The notes under the pieces are model-generated. The model was given only the letters and a program-made list of their open reading frames with translations, did no database searches and had not been told where the DNA came from. Made by a program: the position numbers and the translations under genes. A stretch of 64,000 nt of DNA from Kuschelorhynchus macadamiae (Eukaryota; Arthropoda; Insecta; Coleoptera; Curculionidae): positions 235,001 through 299,000 of the forward strand of contig JAUTXW010004484.1 of the NCBI GenBank assembly GCA_030620095.1. Reading direction: 5' to 3'. Position 1 is the stretch's first letter; the number at the start of each line of letters is the position of its first letter. Below, one piece after another: positions 18,255 through 28,100 of this stretch.

Positions 18255-21200
18255 CTGTGCATAATAACTGCAATTCTAAAATTTTTGGGTAAAATTCAAA
18301 TTGTTGTAGCTTTTCAGAGATGAGAGATATTGGGCTACGGTTTTCAGCGTATTATGGAGATATGTTTTGAAAAAAAGCCCAGTATTATGTATTTTTTCAA
18401 AGTGCGTTTCATTTTATTATACAGGGTGTGAGATGACACCGTCTTATTTTTTTAAATGTTTGTTAAGAGCGAGAACTTGTTACAGCAACTCTTAAGTTTT
18501 CTTTTTTCGACCAAAATGATCTTTGGCAAGATGCAAAAAAACAATTTCTAGTGATTTGTCGTATCTTCACTTGTTTTCAATATACAGGGTTTTTTCGAAA
18601 AAAACGACATCGTTACATTATTAACACTTCAACACGACACCCTGTACATTAGTCGGACATTGGTCACTTGATTTATTATGGGTATTTATGCCTGTAATCA
18701 TATTCATAGGAGCAATGTATACATGGTGTAACATAAGTAAAAGAGAAATAACAAAATTGGAAATTAATATTTTGGTTGAATTTCGTACACTCCCTCCTTG
18801 AATCTCTTGTCAAATCTAAAATAATGAAAGCTCGCCAGTTTTGTGAGAATTTTTGAAAATAATTAATCCTTTTGTCGAAACGGTTTTTTAGGTTTTGTCT
18901 TAAATGCATTTATTATTGAATATACAGGGCGTTATTTAATAACTAATTAATTAATAATTGCAAAAAACCGTGATAAATAACTTCTTTTATTTAGAGAAGT
19001 TTCCTGCAAGGCGGCTATGAAAAAATAAATGACATAATTGAATAGCCATGTCAACTGAATGTTTATCGTTGGTAATCTGTCAGACTAAATACAAATGTGA
19101 AAAATGCGAAGACTTTCCGAGATCGAAAGAGAAAATTGCTTGAGGCTTATTTATGAAGGAATGCAAAAGATTGAGGTTGCAAGACTATACAATGTACACC
19201 CTAGTGTGATAACCCGTTTACAACAAAGGATGAATGAAACTGGGTCTCACAGATACCGAACAAGTGGTGGTAGGCCTCCGAAAATTACTCTCCCAATGGA
19301 ACGTAACTTGATTCGACAAGCTAGAATTCACCCCTTACGTAGTTCTTCTTGGTTTAATTCAAATTTACGAGCAGAAACAGGTGTTCTCGTAAACAATTCC
19401 ACGGTGAGAAGAAAACTCAACAAAAACGGGCTTAGGTAAATAAATAAATACTTATTTAGATATTAAAATTTACTTAAATGAATTATTTGAGATTTAAATG
19501 GATGGTTTTATACAGGGTATTACAAACTCGAGTGTATGCAGAGGTAGGATCTCAAAAACCGTAAAGATACAAAATTTGTTAAATTAAGGGAAAATTCCGT
19601 AATTTGGTGCTAATTAATATGCAGTCTAAAAATTGATAAAATTTTAAACGATTTCGGAGGTTCTGTAAAGGGGAAGAAGTGACAATAAATATGTAATTTT
19701 TAATACTACTTATTATAAAGGAAAAAATAAAAACAAAATCGGGAAAAATCGTATTTATACGTATATCTCCCAAGTGCTTCATAATTTTATTATTTTATAA
19801 TCAGCTTACTACTAGTAATGACTTATTAAGACAACTTACTTTTGTCAACCGTGTTTGTTGCTTTCAGGAATCGAAAACGAGCCAGATGTGTGCGACTTTT
19901 ACCACAGCATCGAGCTTCCCGACTCGAATGGTGCACGGAACATATTAATTGGAATTTGGATAACTGGTCTAATTGTCTATTTACTGATGAATCCAGAGTA
20001 ACTTTATATCATTCGGATGGACGAATAACGGTGTGGCGCCAAAGGAATACAAGGTATAACGAAGAAAATATGACTGCTGAAGAGGCCTTTGGTGGCGGAG
20101 GTTTAACCATATTCGGGGGTATTATGAGAAATGGCAAAACAGAATTATTTATCACTCGTGGGACTGTCAACGCCGAAATTTATAGGAATGAATGTCTAAT
20201 AAATATCATTCTACCATTTGCAAATAATTTTGGAAACGATTTTATCTTAGCTGATGACAATGCAAGGCCTCACCGAGCTAGAACCGTTATAGAGACTTTG
20301 GAAGCCTTCAAAATTAATACATTGTATTTGCCGGCAAAGTCTCCAGACCTCAATCCAATTGAGCATGTTTGGAGTCATTTAAAATTTAAATTACGCGGAA
20401 GAGCAAATCCACCGCAAACGTTAGACCAGCTTGAAGTTGCAATTAGGGAAGAGTGGGAAAACATTCCACAGTATTTTATAAATAATCTTATTTTATCAAT
20501 GCCTCGAAGGTGTCAGGAGATTATCAATAAAAGGGGGGGACCCACAAGATACTAACTAAATATTTTATTTTACATTTCTTCTTGAAGGAAACTTCTTTAA
20601 AATAAATAAAATTTTATATAATTTAGTAATTTAGTAGGGTTCTTTTGCAATGTCTAGAGCTTGAATATTTGATAGCAAAGTGTGGAATTTTTTTTTATTC
20701 TTTTGTTTTTTTTGCACCCTTAGTACGCAACGTATTAATTAAAAATATTTATAAGGTGTTTAAATAAGCTTGTTTTATTTCATAAAATACAAAGGGTATT
20801 TGAAGTAGGTATCAAAAAAGTGAAAGGTCTACTTATTATTTTCAAAAAAAAAAGTGTAATATTGTCTTATTATGCCAAATTGGCTTCGACTTAATTCGGT
20901 GATTAGTGGGCTATTTTAATTATTCCATTTTATAGCACGGCAATAGCTTGGCAGAAAATTGAAATGTATGGTTTCTTAATATAAAACACTCAGTATATCA
21001 ATATCGAAACATAACATGTATCATATCTTTTTAGTTTTTGGCTGAACAAACCAAAAATTGTGAAAAATTTACTGGAATATCAGAATGTAGCCGTTTCTTA
21101 ATTAGTTATTAAATAACGCCCTGTATATTCAATAATAAATGCATTTAAGACAAAACCTAAAAAACCGTTTCGACAAAAGGATTAATTATTTTCAAAAATT

Positions 21201-21801
21201 CTCACAAAACTGGCGAGCTTTCATTATTTTAGATTTGACAAGAGATTCAAGGAGGGAGTGTACGAAATTCAACCAAAATATTAATTTCCAATTTTGTTAT
21301 TTCTCTTTTACTTATGTTACACCATGTATACATTGCTCCTATGAATATGATTACAGGCATAAACACCCATAATAAATCAAGTGACCAATGTCCGACTAAT
21401 GTACAGGGTGTCGTGTTGAAGTGTTAATAATGTAACGATGTCGTTTTTTTCGAAAAAACCCTGTATATTGAAAACAAGTGAAGATACGACAAATCGCTAG
21501 AAATTGTTTTTTTGCATCTTGCCAAAGATCATTTTGGTCGAAAAAAGAAAACTTAAGAGTTGCTGTAACAAGTTCTCGCTCTTAACAAACATTTAAAAAA
21601 AAAAAAAGGTGTCATCTCACACCCTGTATAATAAAATGAAACGCACTTTGAAAAAATACATAATACTGGGCTTTTTTTCAAAACATATCTCTATAATACG
21701 CTGAAAACCGTAGCCCAATATCTCTCATCCCTGAAAAGTTACAGCAATTTGAATTTTACACAAAAATTTTAGAATTGCAGTTATTATGCACAGCAGTTTA
21801 T
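18249..21801. mobile_element. Tc1-like DD34E element with ~0.7-kb TIRs
   Basis: Inverted repeats span about 18250-18950 and 21103-21801 (outer end aactgctgtgcataataact, inner end tacagggcgttatttaat). Insertion is at TA inside the microsatellite, as known for Tc1/mariner. The long TIRs contain several 'tacagggt' motifs in both orientations, including inverted pairs, suggesting internal MITE-like structure. The two TIRs are nearly identical and the transposase is intact, so the element looks young. Confidence 0.88.
19104..20555 (+). CDS. Tc1-like transposase, two exons
   Basis: Exon 1 is 19104-19435 and exon 2 is 19868-20555: GT at 19436, AG at 19866-19867 after 'ttgctttc'. Spliced length is 1020 nt, exactly 340 codons with stop, normal for Tc1 transposases. 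The N-terminal half has two helix-turn-helix domains (IYEGMQKIEVARLYNV; SGGRPPKI hook). The catalytic core has D (FTDESR), D (LADDNARPH) and E (SPDLNPIEHVW), with 34 residues between the last two. All catalytic residues are intact. It cuts and pastes DNA at TA sites. The intron is odd because Tc1 genes are usually intronless. Confidence 0.9.
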
Positions 21802-21805
21802 ATAA

Positions 21806-22560
21806 TACTCCACCATCCCTATGACGTGACGTATAGGAAGACCACGAGGTAAATAACGACCTTGAACGAAAAAAATATTTTGTATATACTAATGATGCAG
21901 GCTTTACAGCTCCAACCGCTCCACCGCTCCAGCCTGTGATTGGTCGAATATAGTCACGTGGTCTTTTCATTTACCTCGCGCTCTTCGTATACGGTATTGC
22001 CGATAGAGCGAGGAATTCGTATTTAGACACAAACGATCTTGAGAAAAAAAATATTTTGCTATATAATAATGATGCAAGCTTTACAGCTCCAACCGCTCCA
22101 CAGCTCCAGCCTGTGATTGGTCGAATATAGTCACGTGGTCTTCTCGTTACCGTTACCTCGCGCTCTTCCTATTACGTTATACCAAGAGCGCGAGGCGCAA
22201 GCAGCAGATAGGCAGATAAAATATACAATACGTAAAGAACATATTATATGTGTGTATATGTACACGTTTTTTATCACTCCATACACACTAATAACTTTTG
22301 ATTATTGTTCAACAAATAAAATAACAGTCGTGCCTTGCGCTCTTCGTATACAATAATGCCGATAGCGCGAGGAAACAAAACAGAAAGACCACCTCGCGCT
22401 CTTCGTAGACGACATTGCCGATAGCGCGAGGTACGAGAAGACCACGTGACTATATCCGACCAATCACAGGCTGGAGCGGTGGAGCGGTTGGAGCTATAAA
22501 CCCTGCATCATTATTATATAGCAAATTTTTTTTTCTCAAGGTCGTTCGTGTCTAAATATG
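21806..22560. repeat. Palindromic hr-like repeat cluster A
   Basis: Two modules alternate. Module 1 is a ~40-bp imperfect palindrome with stem cctcgcgctctt / aagagcgcgagg, at about 21973, 22157, 22333 and 22391. Module 2 is a ~110-bp unit with 'ccaatcacaggctggagcgg', at ~21840-21965 and ~22030-22142 (minus orientation) and 22437-22555 (plus). The same modules recur at 41.2-42.0 kb. Arrays of palindrome plus spacer resemble homologous regions (hrs) of baculo-/nudiviruses, which act as enhancers and origins. The alternative is a MITE family. Confidence 0.75.
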
Positions 22561-22738
22561 AATAGTACGTCGCGTCATAGGGAAAGTGGAGTAATTATAT
22601 ATGTTTAGTATTATGTGGACTCTCGTTCCTCGCGCTATGCAGAATTAGGTAACAGGAATATCGCTGGTATGCAAGCAAGAATAGAATATAACAAAAAAAA
22701 ATTGCTTTTTGTGGACGGACCGTCCACGGGCCTAGTAT

Positions 22739-23682
22739 CTAGTATTCGTCGTCGTCATATGCAATTTCAATGCGATTGATCAACTGTTTGGCCGTTTGCT
22801 GTCGTTTGCGCTCCAGCTTGGAACCTTCTTGATGTTTACCATGTCGTTGGCGCTGATACCATTGAGAAATACATTTTTGCACGTGCTTAAGTATTTTGTC
22901 ATAATTAACATAAATAGAACCATTCGAGTAGTTCGCCGTGTCATTTAGTTTTAATTTTAAGTTATCTTCGCGATAAAAATCGCGTACATTGACATTGATG
23001 TCATAGTCGCCCATTGTTAAATGCTTGGAATTATCATCGATCAACACGTCAGGCATGATGTTTTTTTTGCGGTAATGGTATTGATGTAGCTTGACGGTTT
23101 TGTGGTGAGACGCAAGCCAGAAATTACATCGGTAAAAGGCATCGGCTTCATGTCGAGTTCTTCTAAAAATCGCGCTGCATGCTCATCGTTGCCCGCAGTC
23201 CACAGAATGACATAGCTGTAGCGCGCAAATAGAGTATTCAAAAAGTCGTAAATACCGGGGTACATTTTAAATTTTTTATCAATCAGAGTTTCGTCCAAAT
23301 CGATAACAATCACCGCATCTTCGCGCTTGCGATGGCGAAGATGTTGCTTGCGAGGGACACGTCATCGCACGTGGGATCTGTTGGCGTGCGACGTCACACC
23401 CCGCGATCTTTTTTTTAAGACGACTTGCGGACCACGACGTCCCTTTGCCGAGCCATTACTACTACTTTGAGATGAACTGGTATCGCTCTCATAGTGCTGC
23501 TGTTCATCTGTCGAGTTTTCACCCGAAAGACGAGCAAAGGCCGAAAGAGGGCGTACTCGACGAGTTTTTCTCGTTGTTTTTGTTGTTTTTGTTGCTGCGG
23601 TGAGACAATTTTCGCCGCGGGTTTTTCTTTTGTTCATAATGTCCTGTTCATCATCAGAGGCCAGATAAATGTGACGCCACAT
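22739..23682 (-). pseudogene. HAD-superfamily phosphatase, 38K-like, broken
   Basis: The first segment (ATG 23682 to TGA 23362-23364) is basic, Ser-rich and probably disordered. The same frame continues past the TGA into the HAD motif I DLDETLID, a YVILWTAGN motif II region and a basic segment. After an A8 run (minus strand) near 23052 the sequence moves to another frame that contains VLIDDN, the motif IV acidic pair. HAD/CTD-type phosphatases of this layout occur in large insect viruses: baculovirus and nudivirus 38K (needed for nucleocapsid assembly) and iridovirus CTD phosphatases. Assignment to 38K is a guess from the LW(T/S)xG pattern. Breaks: one nonsense codon and one homopolymer shift. 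Confidence 0.6.
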
Positions 23683-23820
23683 CGTGCTGTCGCACGTTTT
23701 ACTACTTTTATTTTGCGATAGCTTACTACTATTCTCTCTCTTTGAAGTAGTAGTAGTAGTAGCAGTAGTAGCGCTGCCCCGGCCGGCCGCGGCTATTTAT
23801 TTTGTTGTATAGTATTGCGA

Positions 23821-25215
23821 CTAGCCAGATTTCACCTGTGGCGCTAGACACATTTCGGACACATGTAACTTCCAACCGTTGAAATGAACTGACGATGGAA
23901 AATAAATGTGGTTTTGATTACCTTCAATTATTATTCGAGAAACGTCGTCGTCGTCGCTTGCCATGCGAAGTTTTTGCGGTGCATTTGTAGCGATAGTGAT
24001 AGGTGGGACGCGATTGGACTGTCGATGGGAATAATTATTATTATGCGTAGTGTATTTTTGTTTGCGCGCAAAATAACGTCGTGTATAGAGCATCAAACCA
24101 TTTTTCGTATTTTTCATAGAGTCGCGTTGACACATGGTCAGATGAGTTGGAGTAATGAAATACTCGAGCAAGGTCGCATAGCCCGAGATTATGAATTTTT
24201 TATTTCTGCTGTTGTACACGGGAAAGAGCAGCTTTAGTTTAAAGTCATCGTTGATTACTCGATTTTGCAAAGCATAAATAAAGTTATCTATCACATATTG
24301 CATCATTAGGATCCAATTTTTTACGCGATAACGCCTGTAGTGGGCAGGACTGTGTGTCTTGGCTAATTCGTCCATGGAAGTTAAGTGGTGGCGCACGTTC
24401 TTCCATTCGCCGATATCGTTGACAATGACGAGGAGCGGCAAGCCAGCGTTTTCATTAATGCTATGTTGAAAATACGGATCATTTTCTACTACTTTTGTCA
24501 AATTTAGACAACAATTTGTGGGATGTACCGGTCGCGCATCGCACAATATATCAATCAAGGTGTCTGGTGGATATCCGGGGTTGTTGACTATCAAATCGTG
24601 CCAAATATGCATATGCGCCGAAGTGTTGGTGGGGACTCGCAAAGCATGACAAATATTTTTTAGGACGAGATTTTTCACTTCCGGGTTATAATCGGGGTTG
24701 TTGAGAAAGCGTCGAGAATCGGAGGTCGACAGATCGAAAAAGCGTGCCTCCTCGTATGATGCGTGGTTTGTCGTCGATGCAAAAAGCGATTGATTCGCCA
24801 GACACTGAGAGTTCAAGAAAAAAACCTTTTGCGGCGGTGATTGTGGAAATGTCGCTCGTGCATACACGCTCCAATTCATAAAGACCTGCAGAAAAAATTG
24901 CCAGGGAGTAAAGAGAAAATTCAAGTTGTTCAAATACGCCACCGCCATCGTGCTCAAGTACGATTGATTTGTTTGGTTCACCAGGAGACTGCCGAGTAGT
25001 TCATTTTTTTTGGAATTTATGACAAACAAGGGAGTGGGTCGCGGTCGAAGGCTGATGTCATGAAAAGGTAAACGTTCCATGTTCCAGAGAAAAAACGCAC
25101 TGTCGTCAGTGGACGAGAAATCTTCATGTAACCGTAACCCGGCTGCAGCGGATCCAATGATGCCGCGACCAAGACATAGAAAAAGTGACAAGAACACGGT
25201 CGGATATATCGACAT
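23821..25215 (-). CDS. Secreted or virion-envelope-like protein, 464 aa, unknown
   Basis: ATG at 25215. Residues 1-25 are a signal peptide (YPTVFLSLFLCLGRGIIGSA). The ectodomain is rich in aromatic residues, with several N-x-S/T sites (NQTNQS, NWS, NQS, NTS, NLT) and scattered Cys pairs including TNCCLNLT. No C-terminal membrane anchor is obvious, and a low-complexity His/Asn/Arg region lies near 385-410. By neighbourhood it could be an envelope or per-os-infectivity-type protein, but I found no diagnostic motif. The intact 1.4-kb frame without introns, next to the HAD gene in the same orientation, supports viral origin. Confidence 0.55.
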   Translation of the reverse strand: MSIYPTVFLSLFLCLGRGIIGSAAAGLRLHEDFSSTDDSAFFLWNMERLPFHDISLRPRPTPLFVINSKKNELLGSLLVNQTNQSYLSTMAVAYLNNLNFLFTPWQFFLQVFMNWSVYARATFPQSPPQKVFFLNSQCLANQSLFASTTNHASYEEARFFDLSTSDSRRFLNNPDYNPEVKNLVLKNICHALRVPTNTSAHMHIWHDLIVNNPGYPPDTLIDILCDARPVHPTNCCLNLTKVVENDPYFQHSINENAGLPLLVIVNDIGEWKNVRHHLTSMDELAKTHSPAHYRRYRVKNWILMMQYVIDNFIYALQNRVINDDFKLKLLFPVYNSRNKKFIISGYATLLEYFITPTHLTMCQRDSMKNTKNGLMLYTRRYFARKQKYTTHNNNYSHRQSNRVPPITIATNAPQKLRMASDDDDVSRIIIEGNQNHIYFPSSVHFNGWKLHVSEMCLAPQVKSG

Positions 25216-25409
25216 ACCGATATCTTATCAGTTGCAGCGTTGACAAAGCGTTTCGAAAAAATGATAAGTAAGTATCCCATTTATCTATCTCTCGAGCGTA
25301 TTATTTATAATTTTAATATTAATCAACACAACGAATAACGGTTGTTTTTGTTGCTGATGCTTTCAAATCCATTGCCGAAAAACTAAATCTATATAAAGTG
25401 AATGACAAA

Positions 25410-28100
25410 ATGGGAAGTAGTAATAGCATTCACGAAACACACGATGCGCAACACGTTCATCGGCCCGGCGACACAGATAGTGAGGAAGAAAGCGATGATA
25501 AAAAACCAGAAGAAGCCGATGAAAGTACATTACCCGACGACCTCGTTCCACTGGGAAAACTACCCGTAGGACCGTATTCGTTTGATTTCGCTCAGATAGA
25601 AAAGAAAAAAAACAATAGTCATTGTATGTTTCTCGTGCCCGTGGACAAGACGCAGACAATAGCCGACATTTGTGCCAGTCTGCATCATTTAATTGTCGAA
25701 TTGCCGGCCATTGACGTCAGTCTTTTGTTGACCATCTCGCCGACTGACTACGCCGCCTTAAAAAAAGAGAATATAAATAAATGGACAACACTTTGCAAAC
25801 AGCGCTACTATCTCTTGAAACAGCTATCCAGTGTGACGAGTATACTATTGACGCGACGCAAATTGTGGATCGACGACGGAATTACATTGCAGCGAAATAG
25901 CAATCCGGTGTTTTATAAACACGAAAATATGAAGACCAAGTTTTTGGTGGGCGATCAAGTGAAATTGCCGGATTCCGATTCTAGTAATTGGGGCGAACAT
26001 TATGCTGACTTTGTAGTTCGACGCAAGATTGTTTTTACCAACGCAAAAAAAAAGACCTCGAATTATACCCAAGAATCGACATTGCAAGAGCCGAGCCAGA
26101 CGACGACGATACCCGATTATGAACTTAGCGCGTGGTTTAAAACCAACACGACTGATGCTAGTGCAAGTAGCGCTAAAGAGAAAATTGCAACGCTGAACAA
26201 AGATGCGCCGTCGTCGGCGGCTGCGCTGTACGCCACTTCGGCCTTTTTGCGCTCGCGTAACACCACGACACGCGTGAAAAATTCAAAATTTAAACTATTA
26301 GCCAATACCACACCGGGTGACGGGCATATTTATATCACCGTAATTTGCAACTCAAAATTTTCCGATCTTGTCGAATTGTGTAGCAGCATGCAAACATTGC
26401 CCAATGAATTTTTACATTATGTGGTAATTTTCGCGACGACTAATACCAGCAAAGAACAAGCGCAATACTTAGAAGCATGCATTCGTTATAACAGCAGCAA
26501 AGGATTTGTTTCACGAGCTGCCCTCCCAGGTGGATGCCAGGTTCTACTAAATCAGTATAATCCGTCAATCAGTGGCACTCAATTACGATTCACCAATAAT
26601 CTACAGATTTACATCAATCAAAAAAAGACGCAAGCGCTGACCGTGAGAAAACTGGATACCTTGAATGTAGACCATTTGAGCGGCACACTGGGCATATTAA
26701 ATCCATTGACGTGTGGGGGCTTACGAGAACCTGTATTCTCAACTGTAAACTCTGACACGTTATGTCGGACGGTGTTTTTTAATGAGAACGGCATCTCCTC
26801 GTTGAGTTTCGACAAAAAACAGATGGCCTCATTTCGCCATGCAGTCGTCTATATTAATTGCAAAGATTATGATAAAAATACCGCGCCGATCCAATGTCTT
26901 TCCACCAATTCGCTAATTATACATCTTTTAGCGGCCTACCCGTCGTTTGTCGATCTCACGAATACGAAAAACACCATAAGGATTGTGTTTCTCTTAGCGG
27001 CGTCTTCGTCCGGCATTAATGTCGATAATCTGAGAAAATTATGCGTCGACACGCGCGGTCAAGCAAATCAAATTAACAATCAAATCAAGCTGGTCCAATG
27101 TCAAATGAATTCTGATCTCTTCGCTATGTATCCCACTTCCATGGGCGACGACATGATTGTCAATACAAAAACGGAATTTTCTATAGCATTCCCAAAGCAC
27201 ACGGTCGATGATAACGTCGAATTCGAAAGATTTGTTTGCACGCCATTGCCGTTACCAGCGGCTACTACTACTACGACCGCCAAATCAAAACCAACAGCAC
27301 CACCAACCACCTCTTCTTCTTCCACGGACATTGCAAGCCTTGTTTTTGACTCGCAGTCGCACGCCATCACAAAAAAAAGTGTCAGTTCGACCCATACCCG
27401 CTACAAACTTACAAACGACATACCCATAGAACAAATACGAGAAAATACGTATCCGCACGCCGCAACTTTCTTCCATACTAGCAACACTTTATTATCCCGA
27501 CTACAAAGCAATAAAGATTTTCATCGAACAAAAATGCTCTTTTGTTATCATCGACGAATCACCTTGTCGTATTTGGAGGAGTTTTTAGACATCTGCTCGA
27601 CCTCCTCGTCCATGAAAAATTCCGACAGCCAGTATTTCTTGATGTTTCTACAGACCAAAGATGTCAGCTATGAAAAGTTGACAAAATACCCAATGTTTAA
27701 CACTGCCGATAATACGAGAAAAAACCAACTGTTCAAGTTTGATATCAGCGACAAAGGCGGACAAAAAGACCCCCTGACTGTAATCATCGTCTGTCACAAT
27801 ATCCCCACTTTCAACGAAACCAGTATTCGCGAGGGACAAAATACAGTCTTATTGGTCAATTGCACGATTGTATTGTATTATAATAGCACGGAGCCGTTGA
27901 TAAATACCGAAACACACATCGTGGCCGATTTGCCGCTGCGCTACTACGATGTTGTAATTCCGTGTCTAGAACCCATACCGGTAGATGGGCAACAAAAACC
28001 CATTACTACAGACAATGTCTTCAATTGCGACAATTCCGAGTATATAGTGCTGTCGGAACAGCAACAAATAGTGCAATATTTATCGAATAAATCCATGTAA
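25410..28100 (+). CDS. Large unknown virus-like protein, first part (896 codons)
   Basis: ATG chosen at 25410 (MGSSNSIHETHD); the frame opens at a GTG 12 nt earlier. The N-terminus is acidic and disordered (DTDSEEESDDKKPEEADES), then a long beta-rich region follows with a Thr/Pro/Ser linker (poly-T near residue 615). An MGSS N-terminus could be myristoylated (G2) once Met is removed, which is speculative. The frame stops at TAA 28098-28100, but the same frame is open for a further 920 codons, so this is probably the 5' half of one ~1.8-kilocodon gene. No family recognised. Size, intronless structure and composition suggest a tegument-like or structural protein of a large DNA virus. Confidence 0.55.
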   Translation: MGSSNSIHETHDAQHVHRPGDTDSEEESDDKKPEEADESTLPDDLVPLGKLPVGPYSFDFAQIEKKKNNSHCMFLVPVDKTQTIADICASLHHLIVELPAIDVSLLLTISPTDYAALKKENINKWTTLCKQRYYLLKQLSSVTSILLTRRKLWIDDGITLQRNSNPVFYKHENMKTKFLVGDQVKLPDSDSSNWGEHYADFVVRRKIVFTNAKKKTSNYTQESTLQEPSQTTTIPDYELSAWFKTNTTDASASSAKEKIATLNKDAPSSAAALYATSAFLRSRNTTTRVKNSKFKLLANTTPGDGHIYITVICNSKFSDLVELCSSMQTLPNEFLHYVVIFATTNTSKEQAQYLEACIRYNSSKGFVSRAALPGGCQVLLNQYNPSISGTQLRFTNNLQIYINQKKTQALTVRKLDTLNVDHLSGTLGILNPLTCGGLREPVFSTVNSDTLCRTVFFNENGISSLSFDKKQMASFRHAVVYINCKDYDKNTAPIQCLSTNSLIIHLLAAYPSFVDLTNTKNTIRIVFLLAASSSGINVDNLRKLCVDTRGQANQINNQIKLVQCQMNSDLFAMYPTSMGDDMIVNTKTEFSIAFPKHTVDDNVEFERFVCTPLPLPAATTTTTAKSKPTAPPTTSSSSTDIASLVFDSQSHAITKKSVSSTHTRYKLTNDIPIEQIRENTYPHAATFFHTSNTLLSRLQSNKDFHRTKMLFCYHRRITLSYLEEFLDICSTSSSMKNSDSQYFLMFLQTKDVSYEKLTKYPMFNTADNTRKNQLFKFDISDKGGQKDPLTVIIVCHNIPTFNETSIREGQNTVLLVNCTIVLYYNSTEPLINTETHIVADLPLRYYDVVIPCLEPIPVDGQQKPITTDNVFNCDNSEYIVLSEQQQIVQYLSNKSM

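Noticed and set aside
18004..18262. ORFs on both strands across the Polinton end and (TA)n
   Set aside because: They read TIR and microsatellite sequence (IYIYIY runs) and mirror ORFs in the left TIR.
18676..21372. Identical 77-codon ORFs at 18676-18909 (-) and 21139-21372 (+)
   Set aside because: They are the two copies of the Tc1-like TIR, not genes.
26117..27839. Minus-strand ORFs inside the 25.4-30.9 kb frame
   Set aside because: Antisense shadows of the long plus-strand frame.
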